Below, piece after piece: positions 37,024-46,348 of a DNA stretch of 64,000 nucleotides; position 1 is the first letter of the stretch, and every line of letters begins with the position of its first letter. The notes under the pieces were generated by a model. It saw only the letters and a list, made by a program, of their open reading frames with translations, was not told the origin of the DNA and did not search any database. The translations under genes were made by a program, and so were the position numbers. The DNA comes from Lederbergia lenta NBRC 16444 (GTDB lineage Bacteria > Bacillota > Bacilli > Bacillales > Bacillaceae_C), in assembly GCF_001591545.1 (NCBI RefSeq), contig NZ_BCVC01000004.1, forward strand, positions 1-64,000, in the 5' to 3' direction.

Positions 37024-38040
37024 TCATCCGAAAATAAGAATGACAATGAAGTAAGCTACCATAGCAATTAAACCAACTGGTACTCCAAAACGTGCCCATT
37101 CGCGGCTCGTAATATTCAGTTTACCTGCTGCTATGATATTTGGGATATTTCCTGGGATCAACATACCGCCACTGATGAGCAGTCCAAGTAATATCGCCTT
37201 AAGTGTTGGTGCATCCATCATTGGGCTAATTTCTGCTGCAGCAAGTGTTGCATTGTCTAACACTGCAGAGATCATATTGATCCAATATAGGACAAGTGGG
37301 CTAAGTCCAAGCAAATATCTTTCAATGAAAGGTTCAAAACCTGCGCCAAGCAATGTTAAACCCATCACAAATAAATAAACCTTTAATGATCGAATAATAA
37401 TCTCTTTGTAATTTTCTGTCTGCTGCTTGGCGGTTAATCCGTGTTCACTTTGCATAGGTTTAACCATGATGGCAGCAAGTACAGCAAAAATAAGCACAGC
37501 TGGAATCACATCTGGTCCAATTAGTTTCAGTAAAAAGAAGAAACTTTCATCTAATTTACTCACAGCAATTGTTGATAACGGTTCTCCAATTGGCGTTAAA
37601 GCTGCACCAAGCCCAATGGAGAAACACGCTAAAATGACTAGTCGTATTTCAGATCGGCGATCAAGCCGTAACACGCTTACAATCACCACTAGAGCGATAG
37701 CAGCAATAATAGCTGTAATGATACTAGAGATTAATCCTAAGATGATGACAACAAGCGCAATAAATAAACGGAATGGGATCGCTTTACTCATCCCGAGAAT
37801 TCCTTTTTCTAGTGGATCTTGCAGCCACTTAAATAAAAGTCCAGCGATAAGAACAGCCAAAGTAATATTGATTGGATCAACTAATGCTTTCGTAAATAAA
37901 GAACCAGTTAATACTTGGCTAATCGCTGCAGCAGCAAGACCCATAATAAATAAAAATGCCTCTAAATTACGCTCTACAACCTTTACAGTAAATGGTAAAA
38001 ATAAAACAAATATTAATATGATTGTTAACCCTAATATCAT
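37024..38040 (-). CDS. DUF1646 putative cation transporter
   Basis: A 338-residue membrane protein with about ten helices. Two half-repeats carry LTPIGEPLSTIAVSKL and LDNATLAAAEISP, and GNIPNIIAAGKL follows, the pattern of the DUF1646 branch of the ion-transporter superfamily. Members are predicted sodium or anion transporters without an assigned substrate. AAAGGGAA precedes the start. It lies 36 nt after the ywbE gene and may be cotranscribed with it. Confidence 0.75.
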   Translation of the reverse strand: MILGLTIILIFVLFLPFTVKVVERNLEAFLFIMGLAAAAISQVLTGSLFTKALVDPINITLAVLIAGLLFKWLQDPLEKGILGMSKAIPFRLFIALVVIILGLISSIITAIIAAIALVVIVSVLRLDRRSEIRLVILACFSIGLGAALTPIGEPLSTIAVSKLDESFFFLLKLIGPDVIPAVLIFAVLAAIMVKPMQSEHGLTAKQQTENYKEIIIRSLKVYLFVMGLTLLGAGFEPFIERYLLGLSPLVLYWINMISAVLDNATLAAAEISPMMDAPTLKAILLGLLISGGMLIPGNIPNIIAAGKLNITSREWARFGVPVGLIAMVAYFIVILIFG

Positions 38041-38075
38041 AAGCTCGTTCCCTTTCCTTTTTGTATAAAAGAATA

Positions 38076-38279
38076 TTAATTCTCCTGAATAATTTGTTGG
38101 ACTCTCCCTACTTGTCCATCTTCTAGCCTTACTTTAATACCGTGTGGGTGAAAGGCAGATTTAGTTAAAAGATTCTTGACTATCCCTCTGGTTGTTTTTC
38201 CAGTACGCTGATCTTGCTTAAGAACGATATCCACGGTTAAGCCAACTTTTACATTTTCTCGATTTTGTCCATTCATCAT
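38076..38279 (-). CDS. ywbE: YwbE-family small protein
   Basis: A 67-residue basic protein of the YwbE (DUF2196) family: VKVGLTVDIVLKQDQRTGK, TRGIVKNLLT, HPHGIKVRL. The fold is a small beta barrel suggestive of RNA or protein binding, with no established function. The second ATG (38276) is an alternative start; neither has a strong ribosome site. Confidence 0.85.
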   Translation of the reverse strand: MMNGQNRENVKVGLTVDIVLKQDQRTGKTTRGIVKNLLTKSAFHPHGIKVRLEDGQVGRVQQIIQEN

Positions 38280-38355
38280 ATATCAGTCCGATCTTTTATT
38301 ATTAGTATATAGAGAGTTGTTAAAAAATTAAAGTATTACATCCAATATAGATTTA

Positions 38356-39114
38356 CTATTCATTAAATAAATGATGGAGAATCCTTTCTTTATCATCAAA
38401 AAATTGTTTCAAAAGTAAATAGTGATTAGTATGCTCTAGTTCTTTTTCTTGAATCCCATCCTGTGAAAATTCATAAATAATTGAATTTGGGTAAGCCATT
38501 AGCACAGGAGAATGAGTGGCAATGATAAATTGAGAATCTTGCTGAACCAATTCGTGAATGCGCGATAGCATGGATAATTGGCGCAGTGGTGAGAGAGCGG
38601 CCTCAGGCTCATCCATAATATAGAGACCTTTACCTCGAAAGCGATTTAAAAATGCAGCGAAAAAAGATTCACCGTGCGACTGTTCATGAAGAGAGGTTCC
38701 TCCGAAATGGTCAATAATACGTGGGCCACCTGAATCTTGATCCAACTTTTCTATATGGGTTGCAACATTATAATAGGTCTCAGCTCGTAAAAAGAATCCA
38801 TCTTTCGGTTTTCGTACTCCTTTAACGACTCTGAGGTATTCTTCTAAAATAGAATGTGAGTCATGAGTCGAAAAATTGAAATTAAATGTCCCGCCTTCCG
38901 GATTAAACCCAGCTGCAATTGCAATTGCTTCTAGTAATGTCGATTTACCCATGCCATTTTCCCCGATTAAATAAGTAACTTGGGGGTGAAAGTCAAATAC
39001 ATCAAGTGACTGAATGGCAGGAAGGTCGAACGGATATCTATTTATATAGGGAATATTTTGTCGAAGTAATTTTACGTTTCGCACATATTGGTCTGTTTTT
39101 GTTAAAGGCATATG
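38356..39114 (-). CDS. AAA/ABC-type ATPase (predicted ATP-binding protein)
   Basis: A 252-residue soluble ATPase of the AAA_21/SMC-like kind. Walker A is GENGMGKS (about residues 48-55), the Walker B region is GLYIMDEPEAALSP, and the H-loop IIATHSPVLM follows. There is no transmembrane or nuclease domain, and no adjoining partner gene, so it is not obviously part of an OLD/Gabija-type defence pair. The start at 39114 follows GGGAGGG with 6-nt spacing. The role is unknown. Confidence 0.8.
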   Translation of the reverse strand, partial: HMPLTKTDQYVRNVKLLRQNIPYINRYPFDLPAIQSLDVFDFHPQVTYLIGENGMGKSTLLEAIAIAAGFNPEGGTFNFNFSTHDSHSILEEYLRVVKGVRKPKDGFFLRAETYYNVATHIEKLDQDSGGPRIIDHFGGTSLHEQSHGESFFAAFLNRFRGKGLYIMDEPEAALSPLRQLSMLSRIHELVQQDSQFIIATHSPVLMAYPNSIIYEFSQDGIQEKELEHTNHYLLLKQFFDDKERILHHLFNE

Positions 39115-39312
39115 AATCCCTCCCAATTACATCTTCTCATAATATTAACCTAATTTAACGAAAAAGGTAGGGGAAAAGTTATTGTCGTATTTCCTCGGAA
39201 ATAATTCAAATAAACGGACAAACTTTTCAAGAGTAAAAATGGCTTCCCCGTTGTTCTCTTAGTTGATAGCTTTAATATAATTAATATTAGAAGTCTATTA
39301 AGGGAGGGTAAA

Positions 39313-40239
39313 ATGAACTTAAATCATGGTAAAACACTTATCTGTGGTGACGTAATTGGTATTACGGCTCCAGCTGGCCCTGTGGATGTAGAAATGTTAG
39401 AAGAAGCAATTTTAGCTGTAAAAGAACTTGGATTTCAAGTCGTCATTGGATTAACATGCTATGAAAATGAAGGTGGATATTTGGCGGGACCAGCGTTGTT
39501 AAGAGCTCAAGAACTGAATTGGATGTTTGCCAATCCGGACATTACTGCGATCCTTTGTTTGCGCGGCGGGTATGGAACTCTTCAAATCTTACATTTGCTT
39601 GATTATGATTTAATCGCTAGGAACCCCAAAAAAATTGTCGGGTACAGCGATATAACAGCACTTCATATCGTTCTACAGCAAAGAAGTAATCTGGCAACGA
39701 TTCATGGACCAATGGCTGCATCTGATTTGATATCAGCAGATGACTTTACTAAAGAATCATTGCTTAACGTATTGATGGAGAGAAATGGATATAATTTCGT
39801 AATCAACCCAAAGGAGGAACCGATTGGATGTCTCGTTCCGGGTTATGTAGAAGGTATTTTGACTGGGGGTAATCTAAGTGTCTTAGTAAGTACACTGGGC
39901 ACTCCTTATGAAATAGATACGTGCGGAAAAATTTTATTTCTGGAGGACATTGGGGAAGAGCCATATAAAATCGACCGGATGTTAACTCAACTCCTGTTAG
40001 CAGGCAAACTTTCTGATTCTAGTGGGATTGTTTTAGGAACATGGAATAAATGTTATTCTAATAAACAAGGCTATCAAGTAGAGGATTTGTTTGAAAAACT
40101 GATTAAGCCTTTAAATAAACCAACAATTTTTAACTTAAGGGCAGGACACTGCTCACCAATGGTTACATTACCAATGGGTTTTCCAACAATTTTAGATGCG
40201 ACAAATTGTAAATTATGGAATAGATACAATAAACAATAA
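39313..40239 (+). CDS. ldcA: LD-carboxypeptidase (S66, muramoyltetrapeptide carboxypeptidase)
   Basis: A 308-residue cytoplasmic S66 peptidase that removes the terminal D-Ala from murein tetrapeptides, a step in peptidoglycan peptide recycling. The catalytic triad is visible as S112 in GYSDITAL, E211 in FLEDIGEEPY and H279 in AGHCSP; LCLRGGYG precedes the Ser. AAGGGAGGG provides the ribosome site. There is no signal peptide. Its presence supports active muropeptide recycling, although it is 11 kb from the sugar-salvage island. Confidence 0.9.
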   Translation: MNLNHGKTLICGDVIGITAPAGPVDVEMLEEAILAVKELGFQVVIGLTCYENEGGYLAGPALLRAQELNWMFANPDITAILCLRGGYGTLQILHLLDYDLIARNPKKIVGYSDITALHIVLQQRSNLATIHGPMAASDLISADDFTKESLLNVLMERNGYNFVINPKEEPIGCLVPGYVEGILTGGNLSVLVSTLGTPYEIDTCGKILFLEDIGEEPYKIDRMLTQLLLAGKLSDSSGIVLGTWNKCYSNKQGYQVEDLFEKLIKPLNKPTIFNLRAGHCSPMVTLPMGFPTILDATNCKLWNRYNKQ

Positions 40240-40271
40240 AAAATGGAATCCGTGGAGGAATTCCATTTTTT
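40238..40271. terminator. Terminator of ldcA
   Basis: AAAAAATGGAAT pairs with ATTCCATTTTTT around a 10-nt loop. Being symmetrical, it can also end the small minus-strand gene next to it. Confidence 0.85.
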
Positions 40272-40274
40272 ATT

Positions 40275-40406
40275 TCAATTTTGTGTGTTTGGTTTATGGT
40301 TGCTGCTTTTTTTTCCTTTTCGATTATTTAATATCTTATTTGCGACCGGATAAACAATAGGTGCTACTTTGATTGCAACACGAATGACTTTTGAAATTCT
40401 TCCCAT
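40275..40406 (-). CDS. Small basic protein of 43 residues, hypothetical
   Basis: A minus-strand frame begins at ATG with AAAGGAA about 10 nt upstream and ends at a TGA beside a bidirectional terminator. The N-terminal 25 residues (MGRISKVIRVAIKVAPIVYP and onward) form a potential amphipathic or membrane-associated helix, and the C-terminal part is rich in Lys, Asn and Ser. I do not recognise the family. Ribosome site, terminator and sensible composition argue for a real gene. Confidence 0.5.
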   Translation of the reverse strand: MGRISKVIRVAIKVAPIVYPVANKILNNRKGKKSSNHKPNTQN

Positions 40407-40616
40407 AATATAGTGATTCCTTTCATAAGGTATAGTAAATTGGAAATCATATATATTGGTGCTGAAACTTTAAGTGATGGAAGGTCACTTTATATTAGCT
40501 TACCCTTTTGGTTACAAAACAAAAACATTTTTTGCATAAAAACTCTATGGGAAGGGAAATAGGTAAGAAGGTAATAATTAAAAATTACTTTTCTATTGGA
40601 AGTAGTTAATTCCGAT

Positions 40617-40645
40617 TTGACTAGTTGGTTTATCTGAATTATAGT
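40617..40645 (+). promoter_or_regulatory. SigA-type promoter of tcyP
   Basis: TTGACT, a 17-nt spacer and TATAGT give a strong vegetative promoter 55 nt before the tcyP start. The rest of 40407-40616 is AT-rich with no gene; a CymR site could not be confirmed by eye. Confidence 0.7.
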
Positions 40646-40700
40646 ATACAGGTTAAGATTTTTTAATTGAAAAATGGCTATATGGGGAAGGAGAATTAAT

Positions 40701-42086
40701 TTGGATACTTTATTTATTATTATTAATATTGTTGTACTAATTTTACTAATAATAGGTTTGTTTTATATGCAAAAAAAGCATGTTTCTTTTTCTAAACGTG
40801 TTTTTACAGCTTTAGGTCTCGGTATTTTGCTCGGATTTGCGATTCATTTTATTTATGGAACGAAGTCAGATGTAACGAACGGCTCGATTGAGTGGTTTAA
40901 TATTGTTGGTACCGGCTATGTGTCGTTATTAAAAATGATTGTTATGCCTTTAGTGTTTATATCGATTGTTTCAGCCTTTACTAAATTGAAATTCACGAAG
41001 AATCTCGGTAAAATTGGTGGACTCGTTATTGGTATATTAATTGGTACAACTGCCATTTCGGCTTCGATAGGAATTATCACCGCACTCGGTTTCCAACTTG
41101 AAGGGATTCAACTAGAGCAAGGGGAAGCAGAAGTAGCTCGTAATACTCAGTTGGAACAAACAGCTGGTGATGTGCAAAACATGACTATTCCACAACAAAT
41201 TATTAGTCTGTTTCCACAAAATCCATTTTTGGAGTTAACGGGGGCGCGTCCTACTTCTACGATTGCGGTTGTTATATTTGCGGCTATTATCGGGATTGCT
41301 TATTTAGGAGTACGGCGAAAAGAACCAGAACACGCTGAGTTTTTTGCGAAAATTATTGAAACGATTTATACCATTGTTATGCGTGTTGTAACGCTGATAT
41401 TGCGTCTAACACCATACGGGGTATTGGCGTTAATGACAAAGGTCACAGCAACGAGTGATTATTCGGCGATAGCTAAACTTGGTAAGTTTGTGATTGCTTC
41501 ATATGTAGCAATTATTGCAATGTTTATTGTACATTTGATACTATTAGCGATTGCAAAACAAAATCCAATTACGTATATTCGAAAAGCGATGCCCACTTTG
41601 ACATTTGCTTTTACATCACGTTCAAGCGCGGGAACATTGCCATTAAATATTAAGACGCAACATAAAGAGCTTGGAGTATCTGAAGGAATAGCAAACTTTG
41701 CTGGCTCATTTGGTTTATCAATTGGTCAAAATGGCTGTGCGGGCATATATCCAGCGATGTTAGCTATCATGGTTGCCCCATCTGCTGGTATTGATCCGCT
41801 AAATCCTACATTTATTGCAACATTAATCATCGTTGTAGCAATTAGTTCATTTGGCGTAGCAGGTGTCGGCGGAGGAGCAACTTTTGCCGCTTTGCTCGTA
41901 TTGTCAGCACTTGATTTGCCCATTGCTATAGTTGGTCTGTTGATCTCAGTTGAACCATTGATTGATATGGGGCGGACAGCATTGAATGTAAGTGGTAGTA
42001 TGACCGCTGGTGTCCTGACTGGGAAGATAACAGGTGAGATGGACCAAGAGGTTTATAACCAACCAAAAGGAGATTTGCAAGTCTAG
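40701..42086 (+). CDS. tcyP: L-cystine symporter
   Basis: A 461-residue dicarboxylate/amino acid:cation symporter family protein closely resembling B. subtilis TcyP. FTSRSSAGTLPLN, GQNGCAGIYPAMLA and the C-terminal EPLIDMGRTALNVSGSMTAG are shared. It imports L-cystine. The TTG at 40701 is chosen because AAGGAG lies 7 nt before it and the resulting N terminus matches TcyP; an upstream in-frame ATG precedes the ribosome site. It is monocistronic. Confidence 0.92.
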   Translation: MDTLFIIINIVVLILLIIGLFYMQKKHVSFSKRVFTALGLGILLGFAIHFIYGTKSDVTNGSIEWFNIVGTGYVSLLKMIVMPLVFISIVSAFTKLKFTKNLGKIGGLVIGILIGTTAISASIGIITALGFQLEGIQLEQGEAEVARNTQLEQTAGDVQNMTIPQQIISLFPQNPFLELTGARPTSTIAVVIFAAIIGIAYLGVRRKEPEHAEFFAKIIETIYTIVMRVVTLILRLTPYGVLALMTKVTATSDYSAIAKLGKFVIASYVAIIAMFIVHLILLAIAKQNPITYIRKAMPTLTFAFTSRSSAGTLPLNIKTQHKELGVSEGIANFAGSFGLSIGQNGCAGIYPAMLAIMVAPSAGIDPLNPTFIATLIIVVAISSFGVAGVGGGATFAALLVLSALDLPIAIVGLLISVEPLIDMGRTALNVSGSMTAGVLTGKITGEMDQEVYNQPKGDLQV

Positions 42087-42105
42087 GGAATAATCATCCT
42101 ATTTA

Positions 42106-42161
42106 AAAAAAGAGGCAACTTAGAGAATCGTTTGTAACGACCTCTTAAGTTGCCTCTTTTT
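42106..42161. terminator. Bidirectional terminator between tcyP and the PTS operon
   Basis: AAAAAGAGGCAACTTAGAG pairs with CTCTTAAGTTGCCTCTTTTT around a loop of about 17 nt. Confidence 0.92.
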
Positions 42162-42176
42162 ATGAAACATGATTAT

Positions 42177-42479
42177 TTACTTTGCTAATTCTAAAGCGTG
42201 TTCTAGTACCTTTTCGCCATTCATCATTCCGTAGTCCATTTGATTAATGATATCTACCTTGATGCCTAATGGTTCTGCGTTGGCTTTAATTTTTGGAGCT
42301 AAATAGCGTACTTGAGGTCCGATTAATATGACATTTGTTCCGTCAAGATGATTGGATAGTTGAGATTCTGGAACTGCTTCTATTTCTGCCGAAAGCCCTT
42401 TGCTCTCGGCGGATTTTTCCATTTTTTGAACAAGCATACTTGTTGACATACCAGCGGAACATACTAGAATAATTTTCAT
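42177..42479 (-). CDS. chbB: PTS lactose/cellobiose-family EIIB
   Basis: A 100-residue EIIB domain. The phosphorylated cysteine is C7 in LVCSAGMSTS, and LIGPQVRYL is the family segment. It passes phosphate from EIIA to the sugar during import through EIIC. It overlaps the EIIA stop by 4 nt (ATGA) and is the last gene of the operon. The ChbG-type deacetylase next to the locus favours chitobiose over cellobiose. Confidence 0.88.
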   Translation of the reverse strand: MKIILVCSAGMSTSMLVQKMEKSAESKGLSAEIEAVPESQLSNHLDGTNVILIGPQVRYLAPKIKANAEPLGIKVDIINQMDYGMMNGEKVLEHALELAK

Positions 42480-42802
42480 TTTTTTATTTCCTCCATTCGT
42501 TTATATAAATCTATGAATTCTTGCGCCATTTCTTTCATTGTCATAGCCGTCATTAAATGGTCCTGTGCATGAATAAGTAATACAGTAGGTTTTTTACCTT
42601 CGCCAGTTGCTTCCGCCTGCAAAAGCTTTGTTTGTGAATGATGTGCTTCTACAAAGGCTTCATCCGCTTCTTTTATTTTATCATTAGCTGCGTCGAAATC
42701 TCCAGTCTTTGCAAAATGGATTGCTTCCATAGCTGAAGAGCGAGCATTACCAGCGTGTAGAATAATTTGAAAAGATATTTCTTCAAGTGAAAATGTTGTC
42801 AT
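42476..42802 (-). CDS. chbA: PTS lactose/cellobiose-family EIIA
   Basis: A 108-residue trimeric helical EIIA. The phosphorylation site is H78 in LLIHAQDHLM, the same number as in lactose EIIA. It receives phosphate from HPr and passes it to EIIB. GGAGG is well placed. It sits between the EIIC and EIIB genes with 12-nt and overlapping junctions. Confidence 0.9.
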   Translation of the reverse strand: MTTFSLEEISFQIILHAGNARSSAMEAIHFAKTGDFDAANDKIKEADEAFVEAHHSQTKLLQAEATGEGKKPTVLLIHAQDHLMTAMTMKEMAQEFIDLYKRMEEIKK

Positions 42803-42814
42803 GATGTTTCCTCC

Positions 42815-44095
42815 TTAAGCTGCAGTATTTTGGTTTTTTAATTCTGCTTTGTCAACTGCTCGTATAAATGGAATGTATAGCATGATTGCGATTGCTAAGT
42901 TGATGACCTGTAATGCAATTCCTCTCCAGGACCCGCCAGTTACGAGATAACCGCTAACAATTGGTGGGGTTGTCCAGGGTAACATTGCAATGGTCTTAGG
43001 TACAAGTCCTAAGCTTAGCGCCAAATAGGATGTAATAGTAAGGACAATCGGTCCTAGGATAAACGGTATAAGCATCATTGGGTTTAATACGATTGGTAAT
43101 CCGAACATAATTGGTTCATTGATATTAAATAGTCCAGCTGGCGCAGATAAACTACTAATCGAACGGTAATGGGCAGATTTAGACGCAATGAACACTGCAA
43201 TAATCAGGGCAAGTGTTGTACCCGATCCACCCATAAACACAAAGGAGTCAAAGAATGGTTTCGTAACAATATGTGGCACATCAAATGCACTAACTCCTGC
43301 AGAAAAGAGCTCTTGGTTCTTTATAATAAGTGGCATATAAATAGATTCAATGATTGGACCAAGAATATTTGTTCCATGCAACCCAAAGAACCAAAGTAAG
43401 TGATTAAGGAATGCAATAATTAAAGCAGTTGGCAATGAATCAGATAATGATTGAAGTGGTTTCTGGATCGTATTAAAGACAATTTCATGTAAACTTGTAT
43501 CGCCAATTAAAACAAATAGAGCCTGGATGAGACTGACTAGCACTAAAATGACTATAGCAGGTATGAGCGCTTTAAATGACTTTACCACTCCGCTAGGTAC
43601 ACCGTCAGGCATTTTAATCGTAAACTTAGAATTGTATAATAATCTAAATATCTCTGTCGTAATTAGGGCTGTAATAATAGCTACAAATAATCCTTGGGCT
43701 CCTGCCCATTCATACGATAGACCAAAGTCAGGGGTTACAGGAGTTAAAATAATAAATGTCGCTAGTGATACAACGGCTGCTGAAAGTCCATCTGCATTAT
43801 ATGATTTTGCAAGATGATAACTCGTTGTTGCAACGACGAGCAAGGCGAGAATGGCAAAAGTCCCTGTCCATACGTTCCCACCAACACTTGTCCATTCTTC
43901 TCCAAAGATATTGACCATAAAGTTTTGAAATGCCTTTACAGGAAAATTATTAACTAGTACAGCTAATGAACCAACAATCATTAATGGCATGATAGATACA
44001 AACCCATCACGTATGGCTACTAAATGACGTTGAGAACCAATCCTTCCAGCAATTGGCATAAACTTTTCTTCCATTACTTGCATTACTTTACTCAT
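42815..44095 (-). CDS. chbC: PTS cellobiose/chitobiose-family EIIC permease
   Basis: A 426-residue membrane permease of the lactose/cellobiose/chitobiose PTS. Recognisable segments are IRDGFVSIMPLMIVGS near the N terminus, NHLLWFFGLHGTNI and INEPIMFGLPIVLNP, which line the sugar site. It imports and phosphorylates a beta-linked disaccharide at C6. AAGGAGGG precedes the start. It lies 12 nt after the GH4 gene in one operon (GH4-EIIC-EIIA-EIIB). Confidence 0.9.
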   Translation of the reverse strand: MSKVMQVMEEKFMPIAGRIGSQRHLVAIRDGFVSIMPLMIVGSLAVLVNNFPVKAFQNFMVNIFGEEWTSVGGNVWTGTFAILALLVVATTSYHLAKSYNADGLSAAVVSLATFIILTPVTPDFGLSYEWAGAQGLFVAIITALITTEIFRLLYNSKFTIKMPDGVPSGVVKSFKALIPAIVILVLVSLIQALFVLIGDTSLHEIVFNTIQKPLQSLSDSLPTALIIAFLNHLLWFFGLHGTNILGPIIESIYMPLIIKNQELFSAGVSAFDVPHIVTKPFFDSFVFMGGSGTTLALIIAVFIASKSAHYRSISSLSAPAGLFNINEPIMFGLPIVLNPMMLIPFILGPIVLTITSYLALSLGLVPKTIAMLPWTTPPIVSGYLVTGGSWRGIALQVINLAIAIMLYIPFIRAVDKAELKNQNTAA

Positions 44096-44107
44096 TTAAA
44101 ACCCTCC

Positions 44108-45418
44108 TTATTTTTGGAATTGTGGTAAATAGTCTTTATGAGCTTCTAATAGTTCATCTAGAAGTATTTTTGCTTTTTTCTCATTTTGTACGAGTGGATT
44201 CATGACCATTGCCTCGTATGCTTTTAAGTAATCGCCGCTAATTGCTGCTTCAATTACAAGTTCTTCGAAAGCTTTCATTTGGATCGTGATTCCTTTTATA
44301 TTAAGTGGCAAATGTCCTGAAGCGATTGCCTTTGGGCCATCTTTTGTGATGACCGCATTCACTTCGATGACTGAATTAGTTGGTAAATCAGGGATGGCTC
44401 CATTGTTCATTGTATTGACAGTTTGAACATCGCCTTTATTATTGTGAATACTGTCCATTAAATTACAAGCTGCATCACTATAATAAGCGCCACCGCGTTT
44501 TTCTAATTCCTCAGGCTTTACGTCTAAGTTTTCATCTTTGTATTTTTCGAACAAATCCATTTCTACTTGTTTTACTACTTCAGATCTGGTCCCATTTTCT
44601 TTGAAAGCAGTCAGGTCTTTCTCTAATGTCTCCTCTTTTTGAAAATAATATTGATGATAAGGATTTGGTAGCATTTTTAATGCATGAATAAATGTTTCTG
44701 ACCATCCAATTGAGACTATATTTGCAGGTGAATAATCCACATTTTGTTGAAGCATTTTTTCTAGAACAGCGGCTGTTCTATCTTCCCCTTGAATATAAAC
44801 AGAACGTCCGAATACAAAATGATTCATTCCGATAAATTCAATCTCAACATCATTTACATTACAATCCATCATTTCAGCAACACTATTTTTCATGTTGAAT
44901 GGGATGTTACAAACGCCAATTACTTTTTTATGTGGACTATATTTTAATAATGCTTCTGTTACAATACCGGCTGGATTTGTAAAATTTATCATCCAAGCAT
45001 TTGGACAAATTTCATGAATATCTTGAGCAATGTCCAACATGACAGGTATGGTCCGTAAAGCTTTGAAAATTCCTCCAGCTCCATTTGTTTCTTGACCAAT
45101 GACTCCATGACTTAGTGAGATTCTTTCATCCTTTTCACGTGCATCAAGACCACCTACGCGTATTTGTGTTGCTACAAAATCTGCGTTTTCTAATGCCTTT
45201 CTGCGATCCAAAGTATAAGAGAGCTTAATTGGTAAACCTGACTTTTGAATCATTCTCTTAGCAAGAGAAGTTACAATTTTCAACTTGTTATGACCTTTTT
45301 CTATATCCACAAGGACAATTTCTGTCACTGGAAAAGATGGATATCTATTCATAAAACCTTCTATAATTTCTGGCGTATAACTTGATCCACCGCCAATAAT
45401 AGTTACTTTTAAACTCAT
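44108..45418 (-). CDS. chbF: GH4 6-phospho-beta-glucosidase/diacetylchitobiose-6-P hydrolase (LicH/ChbF-like)
   Basis: A 436-residue NAD+- and Mn-dependent glycosidase of family GH4. The N-terminal Rossmann motif is IIGGGSSYTPE; NFTNPAGIVTEA and GVCNIPFNM (metal-binding Cys) follow. It hydrolyses the 6-phospho disaccharide delivered by the PTS. The start at 45418 has GGAGGG 7 nt upstream. As first gene of the operon it is preceded by a cre site and operators. E. coli ChbF is also GH4 and needs ChbG-deacetylated chitobiose-6-P, which fits the neighbouring ChbG homologue; a cellobiose role (LicH) is the alternative. Confidence 0.85.
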   Translation of the reverse strand: MSLKVTIIGGGSSYTPEIIEGFMNRYPSFPVTEIVLVDIEKGHNKLKIVTSLAKRMIQKSGLPIKLSYTLDRRKALENADFVATQIRVGGLDAREKDERISLSHGVIGQETNGAGGIFKALRTIPVMLDIAQDIHEICPNAWMINFTNPAGIVTEALLKYSPHKKVIGVCNIPFNMKNSVAEMMDCNVNDVEIEFIGMNHFVFGRSVYIQGEDRTAAVLEKMLQQNVDYSPANIVSIGWSETFIHALKMLPNPYHQYYFQKEETLEKDLTAFKENGTRSEVVKQVEMDLFEKYKDENLDVKPEELEKRGGAYYSDAACNLMDSIHNNKGDVQTVNTMNNGAIPDLPTNSVIEVNAVITKDGPKAIASGHLPLNIKGITIQMKAFEELVIEAAISGDYLKAYEAMVMNPLVQNEKKAKILLDELLEAHKDYLPQFQK

Positions 45419-45438
45419 TAATATTCCCTCCAAGATGT

Positions 45439-45452
45439 TGCAAACGTTTACT
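45439..45452 (-). promoter_or_regulatory. cre site (CcpA) of the PTS operon
   Basis: TGCAAACGTTTACT fits the catabolite-responsive element consensus TGWAANCGNTNWCA at 12 of 14 positions. It lies 20 nt before the GH4 start, where CcpA would block the operon when preferred sugars are present. Confidence 0.75.
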
Positions 45453-45495
45453 AGTAATTAATTTATCATAACAAGTTTCGGTTGTCTAGTATTAT

Positions 45496-45546
45496 TTGTA
45501 ATAACAATATACTAAAATTTTAATAGGTGATAACTTGTAGTTACAA
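45496..45546. promoter_or_regulatory. Tandem operators in the GH4/GntR divergent region
   Basis: Two matching 12-bp palindromic sites, TTGTAATAACAA (45496-45507) and TTGTAGTTACAA (45535-45546), have centres 39 bp apart. They are likely targets of the adjacent GntR/HutC regulator and could control both divergent units. Confidence 0.6.
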
Positions 45547-45603
45547 ATCACGGCTGATTCGTGTTAAAATAAAGTAAATCTTCAAATAGAGAGGGGCACG
45601 AGA

Positions 45604-46329
45604 TTGGAATTTAGCAATGATACTCAAGCGCTTCATATACGAGTGAAGGAAGAAATTATTAAGATGATCAAAGAAGAACAATATAAGCCTAATACAATAT
45701 TACCGACGGAGGCAGAATTTTGTAGGCTTTTTAAGGTAAGTAGAACAACAGTAAGAACTGCTTTACAACAATTGACTGTTGAGGGGTATATATATCGTGA
45801 ACAAGGGAGAGGAACATTTGTAGCAGATAGCAAAATTAAACAAACGCTTTCTAATACGGAGGTCCGTTTTCGTGAACAGCTAATGACACAAGGAAAAAAG
45901 GCTTCTATACGTGTGGTTAGCCTGGAAGTAGTACCGGGAAGTATTCTACATAGTAAGATTTTCGGCATTAATGAGGGGGACCCTGTTAATCGTTTAGAAA
46001 GGATTCGCTATGCAAATGAAGATCCTCTCCAATATGAAATTGCGTATATACCTTGGTTTAAAGCACCTGGTTTAAATGAAGAAAAATGCAGTAATTCTTT
46101 ATATAAACTTTTGGAAGTACAGTTCGATCTCAAAATTAAAAGGACGGTAGAGCATATTGAACTGGTGATGGCTGATTCGTTTTTATCCGAACAACTTAAT
46201 ATACCAGTAGATACACCGTGCTTCTCAATTGAAACATCGGCTTATCTAGAAGATGGCTCACAAATTGAATATTCAAAAGCTGTCTTTCGCGGCGATCGAG
46301 CAAACTTTGAAATAGAAAGGCTTTATTGA
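45604..46329 (+). CDS. GntR/HutC-family regulator of the chitobiose locus
   Basis: A 241-residue regulator with a GntR winged helix (about residues 10-75; PTEAEFCRLFKVSRTTVRTA, then YREQGRGTFVA) and a C-terminal UTRA effector domain that binds a phosphosugar. The start is TTG behind GAGAGGGG. It diverges from the PTS operon and precedes the ChbG-type gene. By analogy with GmuR, TreR and NagR it would repress the locus until the phosphodisaccharide appears. Confidence 0.87.
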   Translation: MEFSNDTQALHIRVKEEIIKMIKEEQYKPNTILPTEAEFCRLFKVSRTTVRTALQQLTVEGYIYREQGRGTFVADSKIKQTLSNTEVRFREQLMTQGKKASIRVVSLEVVPGSILHSKIFGINEGDPVNRLERIRYANEDPLQYEIAYIPWFKAPGLNEEKCSNSLYKLLEVQFDLKIKRTVEHIELVMADSFLSEQLNIPVDTPCFSIETSAYLEDGSQIEYSKAVFRGDRANFEIERLY

Positions 46330-46348
46330 AATGGAAGGAGAGGAAGAG

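Noticed and set aside
38356-39114. Stand-alone ATPase considered as a defence-system (OLD/Gabija or Septu-like) component
   Set aside because: No TOPRIM, helicase or nuclease partner is adjacent; neighbours are housekeeping-type genes.
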